A DNA stretch of 64,000 bases from Manduca sexta (GCF_014839805.1 NC_051130.1:2294001-2358000); one strand, 5' to 3'. Counted from the first letter of the stretch, positions 46,801 to 56,984 are shown. The notes: a model not told the origin generated them from the sequence alone. Numbers and translations: made by a program.

Positions 46801-49800
46801 ATGTATGTATATGTTATACATCAAGTGTACCGCGACAATAAATTGTTCTTTATTTCTTTATTTATTTATTTTTATAGGAATGACTGTACGGACTGTACGG
46901 GCGTGATGTGCTTGAACGCGAACTAATCCATATTAAAAAGTGCGTTTTATATAGCCAATAGCTATAATATAGAGTCACTTTGTCCGACATAACTTGCAGG
47001 AATTACGGTGTTGACTGCGTGGTCCGATCATACTATCTTCTGCCCACATCAATATAAGCATAGGGTTCCACTGTGCAGTATACGCCTTCGCAACTTAAGC
47101 AAAAAAGAAAATCGCCTTATTGGTCACAGTCGCAACATAAACAAACAAATCTAAATTACTAATAATAATAACAATTCAAAATTGCTGGTCGCGGCTGTTA
47201 CCGGTATTTGACCGCTCAGCATAATGTTGTCATGTCAGAATACAGTTGTGATCTGTATTGTACTACGTTGCATCGTGTCGTTTGACAATGTTTGTCCCGC
47301 AGGCGCAAGCGACGACGGTGCAGGATGCGCGGTGCTTCTCGAGACGATGCGCACGCTGTCGGCCTCGCGGCGCCCGCTGCGGCACGACGCGGTGTTCCTG
47401 TTCAACGGCGCCGAGGAGAACATAATGCAAGCCTCGCACGGGTTCATCACCCAGCACAAGTACGTACAAGTGTAAAGGGGTGTGCAAGCACACAACACGA
47501 CGGCAGGCAATAGGGGTGAGGGGATCGGCACCCGAGGAGACAGCGATCGGGACCGACAGCGGCATTGACTCGCAAACTCGTGTCGCAGGCGCACACAATT
47601 AATTATACATTGTAAATCAACCAAATATATCTAGTATATTCTACCAAAAGAGTAACGTTTCAATCCACTGCTCATACAAGTGGTTTATTCATATTTTAAA
47701 CACGTTATGCTTTCAGCAGGAAACCTTTGCCCAAAAGACCTAGCTTGAATTTTCAAATCGAGCAATTAAAATTTATACACAAAAATTCGATAAAAATATC
47801 CCGACACATGACATGGTAGCTTGGAGTTTACCGAGAGTAACCGCATCTCTTGTAGGATCAATTGAAATCTTATAAGGGGCCGTTCAAGTATAACGTAACG
47901 CAATTTTTTAAGATTTTTGACCCAACCCCCACGTAACAAGTACCATCCAGGTATACAAGTTTACGGTACATGTATGTATTGTTTGTTTTGATTCCTGCAA
48001 TCCAATTGCACCTACCATATTGGCTCTAATTGCAGGAAAATAATCATGTATAAATAATTTGTGATCATGTGGTTGTCAGGTGGGCGAAGTCGGTGCGTGC
48101 GTTCATCAACATAGAGGCGTGCGGCGCCGGCGGACGCGAGGTCCTGTTCCAGGCGGGGCCCCACGACCCCTGGATTATGGAGGTAAGTCCACCGTACCAT
48201 AATATGTACCCCTAGGCTGCAAGTAATTAAGTATATTATTTAGATATTTATAACTCTCAAGTTCTAACAGCATATCTAAATAATTGAGATCAGATTGAGA
48301 TCTGAAGGTTCGAAATTGTCCTATTTGGGAAGATTGCGTTCACTTGGTTTAAATAGGGGACCGGCCTGTGTTCGATTTTGTACATTATTCTATATGAAAT
48401 GGTTGATAATACGAAAAAGATACCCTCCTGCGAAAACTACATTAAAATTGGTTAAAAAAATGAGCCAGTAATTCATATTTCAAATATTACTATGTGCCGA
48501 AGTGGGCGCGAAGTGGGGATATCGCTTCATCTCTTTCTTACGCACGCGTCGTAATGCCCGATGACGTCACACGTGGGTATTGCGCCTCTTTTCTGTTTCT
48601 TGTTACTTACCCCTTCTACCGAAATTAAAAAACTTATAACTTGTTGATTTTTTACCGGATTTAAAAAAAAATCTTTCTGTGTTATAATTTATATAACGTA
48701 AATATTTGATAATAATAAAGAACAAAAATGAGTCCGGTCCCCTATTGCAAATAATGGTTTGAATCTTTTTCACATGACACATCAATGTGAAGAATATGTG
48801 ACACTATCGGGTAAGGTAGCTTATTCCAATACGGCCTGTAAGATCATGCTTAACTATAAGTATACGTCCAAAGTTATTCACCATATCCAGATCCAAGTTT
48901 TAAGACCTATAATAATAATAATAATATCAGCCCTGTATTATACAGGGTGGTGACGACATAGCGACATTAAATGAAACCACATACCGAGTATCACGTTAGT
49001 AGTACGTATACCAAAAATTATCAAATTACAATCAATGGTTTAGCCGCAGGAATTATTTTTTACTTTAACGATTTTAGAACATGATGTACATGCATTACGA
49101 TTTAGCCACGCAAGTTCATTAGGTCATTCACCTCAAAACAATTTCATTTACCTACATGCGTAATACAACTAAATACAATGTGCTACTCGCTACTCAGAAA
49201 TAATATTACAATATGTTATTGTATTGCTGGTTGTATGTAGACCTAATCACCATAAAGATAACATTATTATTATTAGCAAAGAAAGATTGCCGAGGCGCAC
49301 CACTTGTTTTGTAAACTGGTAAGATAGCTACGTTGACAATTCGACATTTTTGTCTAAACATGTAGGTAAGTGTAGGCAAAAATACCAGGTGTAAGGGAAG
49401 CGCTACCGAAAACGAAGACAGCGCGATCGAATGATTAGCTCTTCGAAAGAAGAGAACGTTCTTATACAGCGTTACGTATGGATAGATAAACTAAACTATT
49501 AATTAGAAACAAAATTCAATATTATTAAAAAATTATCATAATGTAAGTTGTAAGACGCACATCAGCTGATGCTGCTGTGCGGGCGCAGCGGCGCGGCGCG
49601 GCGGCCGGACACCTTGTCGGCATTTCTTTTTGTAGTTCGTACGCGTGTGTATTAGTTTTGATTAAATGTTCAAGTGTTTACATGAAATGTGAACCTAGTG
49701 ACCATGACCACCATTTTTAGATTACGTTCATGAATGAAACTTTACGCTCAAAAGGGACCGCCAAATAAGTACGTACGTACGCCTCTTACGTGCAATGCCT

Positions 49801-52800
49801 ACAGGTCAGATGAGGTTAATAAACAATATTATAAAGGCTGGTGTGTTTAATTTAGATTATTTTCGCATTTAGTTTGTTTGAAAAATTAGATTCTTGTAGT
49901 TTTGCGTAATAACTTTTTTGATAATTTTAGAGTGTTTTGATCAACTAGTGGGGTGCGTGTTTTCATTTAATGTCGTTATGTCGTCACCACTCTGTATACT
50001 TGCCCACTGCTGAGCACGGGCCTCCTCTACTACTGAGAGGGATTAGGCCTTAGTCCACCACGCTGGCCTAGTGCGGATTGGTAGACTTCACACACCTTCG
50101 AAATTCCTAAAGAGAACTTCTCGGATGTGCAGGTTTCCTCACGATGTTTTTCTTCACCGTTAAAGCGAACGATAAATTCAGAGGTGAAAAAAAAAAAAAA
50201 GTCAGAGGTGTGTGCCCTTGGGATTTGAACCTGCGGACATTCGTCTTGGCAGTCCGTTCCACACCCAACTAGGCTATCGCCGCTTATGACCTATGATATA
50301 TCAATAATATTCGTTTGTGTCCGTATACAGGTGTACGCCGGCGTGGTGCCGCATCCGTTCGCCTCGTCACTTGCGCAAGAGTTGTTTGAGAGCGGTTTCA
50401 TACCCGCTGACACGGACTTCCGAATCTTTAGAGATTTCGGCAACTTATCAGGTCAGTGCGACATTTAGTAATGTGCGGAAATTGTTTGACAAATGTTGAA
50501 AAGAATTCCTTAATCATTTTAATTATTTTATTAAAATTAATTTGCTAGTATCTTAGAACCGAATAAATTTTTGTACTTCAACAATCTAAGGTGAAGATTG
50601 AAGCCATAGATGATAAAAATTATATATATATATTTTTTTCAAGTTAATTTGTCGAGAAAAATGTTTATGTATAAGATATACAGTATTTAAATCAAACATA
50701 ATGATATCTGGAATCCGATTATTCCTCTTTATTTTTTGGAGTATCGATACGAATATCGATATGTCTTCGAGCCTGGGTATAACAATAGTATCAGGCAGTG
50801 GTGAAGGGTCCTATAAGGGATATAACCCGATCCCTGCCGTCTTCTCTTTATGTAGTATATAATTATCCTTACCTACATGTAGTGTCGGGTCCCCCTCGCC
50901 CGGTATGAGGTAATGCGATGGCGCGGTGTTGTCGGCAGGCGTGGACCTGGCGTGGAGCACGAACGGGTACGTGTACCACACGGCGCTGGACACGGTGTCG
51001 CGCGTGCCGCGCGCCGCGCTGCAGCGCACCGGCGACAACGTGCTCGCGCTCGCCAACGGTAACCCACCTACGGCTTACAATTCATTTAGAAAAGGCTACT
51101 ATAATAATATTATGTTAATGTTATCGAAAACAGGGTTGCTGAGCAGCGAAAGCCTGGAGAGTGAGGTGGAACTGACGTCGCGCCAGCCGGTGTACTTCGA
51201 CGTGCTGGGGCTGGTGGTGGTGTCTGCTCGTGCGCCGCTCGCGCTCGCGATGTGCGCGTTCACCATCGCGTTCGTGCTCTTCAAGGTCCATCTCAACGCG
51301 ACTGACGCCAAGAGACAGTGTGAGTACAATGTATTACATACATTCAAAACTCTAGCATCTGACGTCACGGCTGCCGATTTTCCGGACACGAATCCCTGAT
51401 TGGATAAAATAATATTAGTTTTGTTTGCTCAGTATCAGCATAGAATCCTCTGTTGCATCATAGAATTAAATTTTTCACAGTAGTAGGCGTACTAGTTATA
51501 CTACTGCCTACTCCTTGCGGCATAAAATCATGATGTGTGTGTTAATATTTTTTCATCCCTTGCAATATTGGTATTGATAAAATGTATGTATGTGCGCAGT
51601 GTTCGTGCACCGCGTGTGGTGGTGGCGCTGGGTGTGCGTGTGCTGCGCGGCGCAGGCGTGCAGCGTGGCGGTGGGCACGGCGGCGGCGGCGGCGCTGGCG
51701 ATGACCATGCACGTGGTGGGCGCGCGCCTGCGCTTCTTCGCCACGCCGCCGCTGCTCGGCCCGCTCTACGCCGCGCCCGGTACCGCGCCGACACTACTCA
51801 CGCACAGCAGCATTCAGATATTCATTTATATTGTTGCTAGAAACAAACAACTGTCTATACAGATGGCTATATAATTAGAATATTAGGAAACTATAAACAA
51901 TGACTAATGACCAAAGAACAGTCATACCTATGAAAAAGCAATCATATTTAAAAACTTATTTTTTTATTTTTTTAAGTTATATTATTTAAAAAGACAGACG
52001 ATAAAAGTATGTATTAATTAGTATATATTATTGTCTAGCATTAGCGGCATGCTGGTGGACTGCGATAACGCTGTGGTCGCGGTGGGGTGCCGTGGCGGTG
52101 CGGCGCGGGTGGTGGGGGGCTCGGCTGTGGCACGACGCGGCGGCGCTGACGACGGCGCTGGCGCTGCTGCTGTGTGCGGTGCGGGGCCTGCGCTCCGGGT
52201 TCCTGCCGCTGCTGTGGGCGCTGCTGCCCACGATCTCGGACATCAGGCCCTTCGGTATACCATCACACACATCACACCCTTAGCGGTCCCCAAAAGAGTG
52301 GGCAGAGGTGCAACCGGGGCACACATTTTTTTGCCATGAGTATTTAGTCCCACAATGAGATAGGAGAGGAACCTATCGCCATATCAAACACAAGTTTCAG
52401 ACTCCGGGTTGATTTGAGCAGAAAAGCCCAATATAACTTTGCCTTGTCTGATATTCGAAAATCAAACCTCAGCAATCGCTAGCTATAATATGGGACCAGT
52501 CAGTATGCTATTATACTGTATTTTTAAGTAATGGGTGGCTTAATGTACTATCGGTCGATATGTGCATGTGCAGGCAGCAGCAGTGGGCGCGGCATGTGGC
52601 GCGCGGCGTGGTGGTGCGTGGGCTGGTGCGTGCCGGCGCTGCAGACGTGGTACCTGGCGCTGGGCTCGCTGCACATGCTCGTGCCGCTCACGGGCCGCTC
52701 CGGCGCCGAGAGCCCCTCCGACGTGAGTCACCCACCATGCATCCTCCTTAGTGCTCCTGGTGCGTGCCGGCGCTGCAGACGTGGTACCTGGCGCTGGGCT

Positions 52801-55800
52801 CGCTGCACATGCTCGTGCCGCTCACGGGCCGCTCCGGCGCCGAGAGCCCCTCCGACGTGAGTCACCCACCATGCATCCTCCTTAGTGCTCCTGGTGCGTG
52901 CCGGCGCTGCAGACGTGGTACCTGGCGCTGGGCTCGCTGCACATGCTCGTGCCGCTCACGGGCCGCTCCGGCGCCGAGAGCCCCTCCGACGTGAGTCACC
53001 CACCATGCATCCTCCTTAGTGCTCCTGGTGCGTGCCGGCGCTGCAGACGTGGTACCTGGCGCTGGGCTCGCTGCACATGCTCGTGCCGCTCACGGGCCGC
53101 TCCGGCGCCGAGAGCCCCTCCGACGTGAGTCACCCACCATGCATCCTCCTTAGTGCTCCTGGTGCGTGCCGGCGCTGCAGACGTGGTACCTGGCGCTGGG
53201 CTCGCTGCACATGCTCGTGCCGCTCACGGGCCGCTCCGGCGCCGAGAGCCCCTCCGACGTGAGTCACCCACCATGCATCCTCCTTAGTGCTCCTGGTGCG
53301 TGCCGGCGCTGCAGACGTGGTACCTGGCGCTGGGCTCGCTGCACATGCTCGTGCCGCTCACGGGCCGCTCCGGCGCCGAGAGCCCCTCCGACGTGAGTCA
53401 CCCACCATGCATCCTCCTTAGTGCTCCTGGTGCGTGCCGGCGCTGCAGACGTGGTACCTGGCGCTGGGCTCGCTGCACATGCTCGTGCCGCTCACGGGCC
53501 GCTCCGGCGCCGAGAGCCCCTCCGACGTGAGTCACCCACCATGCATCCTCCTTAGTGCTCCTGGTGCGTGCCGGCGCTGCAGACGTGGTACCTGGCGCTG
53601 GGCTCGCTGCACATGCTCGTGCCATGCATCCTCCTACAAAATATTGTTTGGTATTCCACTGCGCTCACAATCCTGAGACATGAGGTCTTATTATGTCCAG
53701 TAGCTAACACTGCTTACATCTTATTTGCAGGTGATAATAGCGGTACTAATGGCCTTGCTAGTGCTGGGCGCCTGCAGTTGGATACTGCCACTCCTCATCG
53801 CGACCAGGAACCCTTGGAAGCTGGTAACATAGTTTATTCCATGTTTTACTATTTGATTTAAATTAATTCAGGATCATAATACTATCGCAATTTTATTATG
53901 TTGTAAAAAGGAATAATGGTTAGTACTTCAAGGGCTTCAATATTACATGATGAGTGATGTATTAATTTACTATTATAATCCTATAATAATGGGTGTACGG
54001 TGTTGTTCTCACGGGTTAAAGAACAATAAAACGGGCAAATACAATTGGATGACCATACGACATCGGCGCGCGCGCATGTTCCATTTTCGAGTGTCGTCCC
54101 CACGCGCTGGCGGGGGAGTACGGCGACGGACGGGACGAGAATGAGGCGAAGTGCATACGCTCGGTCCGGACAGTGTTATAAGCCGGGTGTACATGTATAC
54201 AGCTTCCGTTCGCGTTACACTACTCTATAATTGCGGATATCATTCAAAAGAAAAATACTGTCTTTCCTGGTCATATGATTTTAATACATTTATCAATAAA
54301 ATATATATACTTACGAGGTGGCTTTCTTGACCATAAAAGATTACAATCATATTGTTATGTTGTCGTATGTCTGTACGTAGATATACGTGTGCATGGGCGT
54401 GGGCGTGGTGACTGCCGTGCTGGCGTGTCTTGTGCCCGAGCACTTCGCGTACAGCGACACACGGCCGCAGCGGATCATGGTGTTCCACACAAGGCGCACT
54501 GTGCACATAAAAGGTGTGCACACGCCGCCTGAGATGATCTACTGGATGCCCGACCTTGATGTCAACACGCCGTATACGGTGAAGGATTTCGGTGAGAACG
54601 CTTGTATAACACGGTTGTATTGTGGTTTAATGGGGGATAGGTAATGAATGTAATTGTATGAAGGAAGGTATCATTTTGTGTTTTGGGATAAACCATGCTA
54701 ATTACACTTCAAAATATCATGTGAAGTCAACAATATTAAGAACAATTACTAGTTGAAATTTTACGCCAATCGTCATAACGAGCCAACTTGAAAAATGTTC
54801 GCCATGATACTATTGAATAAATAATAAATCGCCTCTCCACGACTCCCTTGTCCAGTGGCGGGGGCCCGCGCGGTGTCGGCGGAGGAGTGCGCGCACTGGC
54901 TGTACTGCGGCGCGCCGTACTGCCTGCCCGTGCTCAGCATGATCGGCACCTCACACGTCGCGCCCGCGCCCGTGCCGCCGCTCGCCAGCCTCAACGCCAC
55001 GCTGCACCTCTCCACCGTCAGCGACTCCGTCAGGATGCTGCAGCTCAACATTACTGGTACAGGCGGAGGCGCCAGTCGTGAGCACGCTCGTGATTGGTTG
55101 GTCTGATGTTTGACGCGCCGATGTGCAGCGCGATTGGTCTTTAATAGATGCTCGTCGTCTATTGATTTAAATATGCCACGCAGCTACTGTACACTTTCGC
55201 CCAATTTGTTCATACGTGAGCTCGCCCGTACCACTGAACATTTGTCCTCATGACTCATAAGTGACGCTACCCCAAGAAATGGTTAATTATTTGCGTACAA
55301 TCCACATTCTCCACAAATGACATTGTTTTATTATAGACCGTATAAATAATTACTTAAGATTTAAAATGATTTGTTATTACAATAACAGATAATTTTTAAT
55401 TCAGGTCCGAATCACGTGGTCGTCATAGTGGCGCCGACTGCCGGTGCGCATATCACTTGGACCAACCTGGTTGAAAAGTTGCTGGTGGGACCCACGTGGG
55501 GTCCGGACCTCAGACCCACGTACTTTATCGGGCTGCACCACGCGCGAGATCCTAAGTCGTGGTCAATCGATCTCAGAATAGAGGTATGTGGTATAATAAT
55601 GAAAAGCAACTAAGAATAAATAATAATAATATCAGCCCTGTATTATATACTGTCCGTCTGCTGGGCACATGCCTCCTCTACTACTGAGAGGGATTAAGCC
55701 TTAGTCCACCACGCTGGCTTAGTGCGGATTGGTAGACTTCACACACCTTAAAAATTCCTATCAAGAACTTCTCAGGTATGCAGATCTCTCACGATGTTTT

Positions 55801-56160
55801 CCTTCACCATTAAAGCAAGCGATAATTCACTAAGAATACAGAAATAATTTTAGAAAAGTCAGAAGTGTGTACCCTTGAGATTGGAACCTGCGGACATGGT
55901 TTCGGCAGTTCGTTCCACAACCAACTTCGCTATCGCCGCAACTAAGAATAGATAAAAAAAGAAGCTATATTTATGTTGTTTCATCACAGCGTGATCCAAG
56001 CGCGCCGCCGAGCGACACGTGGGCGGACGTGTCGGTGGCAGGACACAGCATGTTCGGCGAGCTGCGGCTGCACGAGGAACACGCGCGGCTCCTGCGCTCC
56101 TTCCCCGCGTGGGTCACGGCCACCGGCTGGGGCGTCGACCTGCATCTCTACACCGTGTAG
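31842..56160 (+). CDS. Ermp1: Endoplasmic reticulum metallopeptidase 1 (M28 family), first exon not found
   Basis: Fifteen exons: 31842-32063, 32986-33268, 47303-47459, 48080-48182, 50331-50451, 50939-51058, 51134-51319, 51600-51779, 52039-52254, 52574-52722, 53731-53823, 54381-54591, 54856-55056, 55405-55583, 55990-56160. All phases agree; 863 aa plus a missing N-terminus (human ERMP1, 904). ERMP1/Fxna is a multi-pass ER membrane zinc peptidase. Visible: a first membrane segment ([19 protein letters not shown]), the M28 metal and catalytic motifs [32 protein letters not shown] and [10 protein letters not shown], then about eight hydrophobic segments between 51134 and 54480, then a lumenal C-terminal domain ending [11 protein letters not shown]. 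Intron 2 (14 kb) splits the SPG|ASDD metal-site motif. The tenth exon is the first unit of a 134-bp tandem array. The start codon must lie in an upstream exon ending in phase 0. Confidence 0.93.
32130..32450 (+). mobile_element. 5'-truncated non-LTR retrotransposon
   Basis: A short frame (32138-32347) ends in [16 protein letters not shown]...[11 protein letters not shown], the C-terminal signature of LINE reverse-transcriptase ORFs ('NRvv..WN.Lp..vv.a.svn.FKn.LD'). It lies in the ERMP1 intron between the first two recognised exons. All upstream RT motifs are absent. Confidence 0.65.
34190..34335. repeat. Dispersed repeat, 'gaagtcggtt' end
   Basis: Ends CTTTTTTGGAAGTCGGTTA; the complementary style of end (TTTAACCGACGTCAAAAAAGG) begins the repeat at 36280. 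This pair of ends is very common in Lepidoptera. Family not recalled. Confidence 0.4.
34610..34800. repeat. Dispersed repeat (SINE or LINE 3' end type)
   Basis: Starts CCTACTAATATTATAAATGC and contains 'tttcacgcaaaaagtactgaacggatttggatgaaactttacag', a sequence I recognise as highly repeated in lepidopteran genomes. Non-coding. Confidence 0.55.
34915..35085. repeat. Dispersed repeat B, copy 1
   Basis: Shares long stretches with 43130-43300, including TTCCCTGAGACTCGCCGAGC, 'ctcggtgtcat' and 'gtgccactgct.atcctggcttacagga'. A more diverged third copy may lie at 19670-19760. Same orientation in the two good copies. Confidence 0.75.
35548..35690. repeat. Dispersed repeat, copy 2
   Basis: Second copy of the repeat at 9125-9265; shares GCGAAAGGTGAA and CATAAAGGGAAGCCGGTA in the same order. 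Confidence 0.65.
36280..36400. repeat. Dispersed repeat with 'ttaaccgac' start
   Basis: Begins TTTAACCGACGTCAAAAAAGG and runs through 'cgcgataactccgctatttgtggaccgattttt', a frequent lepidopteran repeat end. No coding content. Confidence 0.45.
37431..37730 (+). mobile_element. RTE-like LINE 3' end
   Basis: Starts CTAGCTATGCCCGCGGTTTC and ends with a 'tcgttcagtagatttagtgaa' segment and ACAGACAGACAG. This layout of 'ctagc.. cccgc' head and 'acagacagac' tail is shared with 59326-59830. Assignment to RTE is from memory. Confidence 0.5.
38570..40072 (+). pseudogene. Decayed insect multicopy transposase-like gene
   Basis: No single frame is open, but fragments in successive plus-strand frames line up in order with an insect multicopy protein family I recall only as uncharacterised. 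A cysteine pair CILC follows a 'FHTPK.DK' stretch near 38905-38945; a [12 protein letters not shown] block lies near 39145-39175; [11 protein letters not shown] near 39325-39355; [19 protein letters not shown] near 39470-39525; and a last frame (39887-40072) ends [20 protein letters not shown] and an acidic tail. The Asp and Ser-Asp-like spacing suggests an RNase H-like or DDE core, which is inference. Many stops and frameshifts show it is old. It lies in ERMP1's 14-kb intron, same strand. Confidence 0.55.
40870..41040 (+). mobile_element. LINE 3' UTR fragment
   Basis: Contains 'gctccgctcctattggtcctaacgtgatg', a 'aatgggcaatccaacacttaaagaatttttcaattcgaaccagtag' spacing and TTCCTGAGATA, a very common lepidopteran RTE-like 3' end. 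The upstream 40565-40800 block has the inverted pair TGTAAGGGAC / GTCCCTTAC and may be a separate small element. Confidence 0.5.
41510..41580 (+). other. G-rich tract
   Basis: About 70 bases with seven or more runs of three to six G, from GCAGGGGC to GGGGGGCAGGGC, in otherwise AT-rich DNA. It could fold as a G-quadruplex, or be a repeat end; neither is shown. Confidence 0.45.
41746..41905. mobile_element. Degenerate foldback element
   Basis: Two arms face each other: 'cataaacgatcccaa' and 'aatgaaccaatcaaa' on the left, and their approximate complements 'ctgattggtccatt' and 'gagatcgtttatta' on the right, with about 70 percent pairing by eye. It resembles in style the longer, cleaner foldback at 57507. 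Confidence 0.5.
42566..42908 (-). mobile_element. hAT-type MITE, copy 2, carrying a nested LINE
   Basis: Reversed copy of 18944-19241: the complement of its right end begins CAGGAATGGCGAACCTTTAA and shares 'gttataaatattggca' and the 'gacttttttaatgaccctac' stretch. Flanking octamers GCCTAGGC and TCCTAGGA agree at six positions around TAG. It is interrupted by a LINE fragment at 42599-42730. Confidence 0.75.
42599..42730 (-). mobile_element. 132-bp LINE 3' fragment with exact 10-bp target duplication
   Basis: Flanked by identical ATTGTGACAC at 42589-42598 and 42731-42740. On the minus strand it reads [18 protein letters not shown], then [20 protein letters not shown], stop, and a GATGATGAT tail: the end of a non-LTR reverse-transcriptase ORF, severely 5' truncated. 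Related relics are at 57960-58140 and 3421-3480. Confidence 0.85.
43130..43300. repeat. Dispersed repeat B, copy 2
   Basis: Better preserved partner of 34915-35085, in the same orientation. Non-coding. Confidence 0.75.
43551..43735 (+). mobile_element. RTE-like LINE 3' end
   Basis: Starts ACTTTTGCTCGCGGCTTTGC and runs through 'ggataaaatgtagcctatatccttcccagtg' and 'catcgaaatcggttcagtgattcagcc', ending TTTATAATATAA. A familiar lepidopteran LINE 3' UTR. Confidence 0.55.
44565..44680. repeat. Dispersed repeat with 'cccgacgtttcg' core
   Basis: Contains AAACTATTATAAGAGTTTTA (a short palindrome) and TCCCGACGTTTCGAAGAC followed by 'tttgcagccttcatgg', a combination I recognise as one of the most frequent lepidopteran repeats. 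Its class is not certain. The 168-bp satellite begins about 380 bases further on. Confidence 0.5.
45058..46065. repeat. Tandem satellite, six copies of about 168 bp
   Basis: Units start with TTGATATTTTAG at 45058, 45236, 45404, 45572, 45740 and 45905, so the period is 178, 168, 168, 168 and 165. The inner four are almost identical; the outer two are diverged (the last changes to 'gggctaattgacttaagtg'). This is the pattern of an array homogenised from its centre. Each unit holds AATATCGACGGTTAAAAGAC and a T-rich run. No open frame. Confidence 0.92.
48919..50284 (-). mobile_element. tRNA-derived SINE copy 1, split by a TA-flanked element
   Basis: The head is at 50284: on the minus strand AGCGGCGATAGCCTAGTTGG, with a B-box-like GCAGGTTCAAATCCC at 50220-50234. 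The tail with (ATT)n is at 48919-48940. The SINE body is interrupted by 48943-49994. Comparison with the uninterrupted copy at 55618-55940 confirms the join. It lies in an ERMP1 intron. Confidence 0.8.
48943..49994. mobile_element. 1,052-bp TA-flanked DNA transposon without transposase (Tc1/mariner-like)
   Basis: Terminal inverted repeats of 38 bp (48943-48980 and 49957-49994) differ at three positions; they start CAGGGTGGTGACGACAT and CAGAGTGGTGACGACAT. The flanks are TA on both sides (48941-48942 and 49995-49996). The intact SINE at 55618 reads 'gtattatatact' across this point, which is exactly the empty site with one TA. There is no open frame of useful length, so it moves, or moved, with another element's transposase. 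TA duplication suggests Tc1/mariner. Confidence 0.85.
52270..52470 (-). mobile_element. SINE related to the one at 23290-23522
   Basis: Shares 'gggcagaggtgcaac' and the following body, and the order of blocks, with the minus-strand SINE in tafazzin intron 4. The tRNA-like head is poorly preserved. It sits in the ERMP1 intron directly before the tandem-repeat exon. Confidence 0.5.
52623..53634 (+). repeat. 134-bp tandem array covering an ERMP1 exon and its 5' splice site
   Basis: Eight units start every 134 bases from 52623 (52757, 52891, 53025, 53159, 53293, 53427, 53561). Units 1-7 look identical by eye; the eighth lacks about 64 internal bases and the donor. Each full unit holds exon sequence ([20 protein letters not shown], then [11 protein letters not shown]), the donor GTGAGT and, at the joint, a pyrimidine-rich CATCCTCCTTAG. 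Unit 1 belongs to the exon at 52574-52722. In units 2-7 the joint creates an acceptor giving 105-nt, phase 0-0 exons (first at 52752-52856). Confidence 0.95.
53824..54380. other. ERMP1 intron between exons 11 and 12
   Basis: AT-rich ends around a GC-richer block at 54060-54230 with GGCGCGCGCGC and a 'gggggagtacggcgacggacgg' run. I see no motif or open frame to explain this block; it may be a retroposed fragment. Confidence 0.4.
55618..55940 (-). mobile_element. tRNA-derived SINE copy 2, uninterrupted
   Basis: Same family and orientation as 48919-50284: tail (ATT)n at 55618-55635, body with CTCCTCTACTACTGAGAGGG, and a tRNA-like head ending at about 55940. It serves as the empty-site reference for the 1,052-bp insertion. 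It lies in the last ERMP1 intron. Confidence 0.8.
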
Positions 56161-56978
56161 TCACACCGCCGTCTGACTCGCCAGGCGAATACTGCGCGTA
56201 CTGCTGTAGCAGCGTTGTGTTGGAAATGTTAACAAATGTCTGCTTGCGTTAATGGCTGATTTCTAGATTCAGGTTGCGTAGTAGGATCAATACAGAAAAA
56301 CCAAATCTAAGTCATGTAAGGAAGTTACAATTTTTTCTCATGCGTCCATTTTCTCTGTCGACCCGAAGGTGAGGAATAAGTTTGTTGATTAAATCAGCCA
56401 TATAATGTTATCTTATTGGAGGAGCAGAATTACAAGGCCGTAAAAGATTGTTTACATTTCTCGTACAATGCTAGTAACTGATGCGAAGTTCGACGCAAAT
56501 ACATTTTAGTTAACGCGACTAACTTCGGTTGAAATTGCTGCGCGTACGCAGTTCGCCCGACAGCCAAACTCAATAGCCAATTCACCGTCCATAGCGACAC
56601 ATTGCGACATTATATACAGAATACATGTATTTACTAAGCAGCATGTTGGGTAACATTACAGTGTCCAATAAGTATGTGAAATCTTGTTTATCTCTAAACG
56701 AAACCGAAAGTCCGGTGCGTTTGTATAAGTCGGACAACATAACAAAAATAAAATACCAGGTTAAAAAAAAATGTGTTGCGCCATAATTGCTGCCTAGTAA
56801 ATACATGGCTTCATAATTAGCCAAAACGTCGCATCGTATTAAATAGATAATAGATGTTATTCGTACTAGTTTAAAGATTGCGAACAAAATTAAGTTCTAG
56901 AAACGGCCTTGATTTAACTAAATGTTAACACGATTTGTAGGTGTTAACAACTTCCGATTATATACTCTTATACATCCT

Positions 56979-56984
56979 AATAAA
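56979..56984 (+). terminator. Candidate ERMP1 polyadenylation signal
   Basis: AATAAA about 820 bases after the ERMP1 stop. Only its position supports it; another lies at 58844-58849. Confidence 0.3.

Larger units (their letters stand above)
33269..47302. other. ERMP1 14-kb intron, transposon-rich
   Basis: Largest gene-free stretch. It contains, in order, LINE-type repeats (34610-34800, 34915-35085, 35548-35690, 36280-36400), an RTE-like 3' end (37431-37730), a decayed transposase-like gene (about 38570-40072), another LINE 3' end (40870-41040), a G-rich tract (41510-41580), a degenerate foldback (41746-41905), a hAT MITE with a nested LINE (42566-42908), dispersed repeats (43130-43300, 43551-43735, 44565-44680) and a 168-bp satellite (45058-46065). 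46080-47300 shows nothing supported. Confidence 0.6.

Noticed and set aside
50219..50284. tRNA gene on the minus strand
   Set aside because: A/B-box-like head only; it continues into a dispersed body with an (ATT)n tail and has a second copy at 55618-55940, so it is a SINE.
51528..51874. Several frames overlapping ERMP1 exon 8 on both strands
   Set aside because: Only the frame joining neighbouring exons in phase 1 keeps the hydrophobic segments; the others are GC-rich shadows.
52540..53625. Seven repeated 76-codon frames, looking like a repeat protein
   Set aside because: They are read-through of the 134-bp unit across its donor site; 134 is not a multiple of three and the frame shifts after SPSDV, so no continuous repeat protein is encoded.
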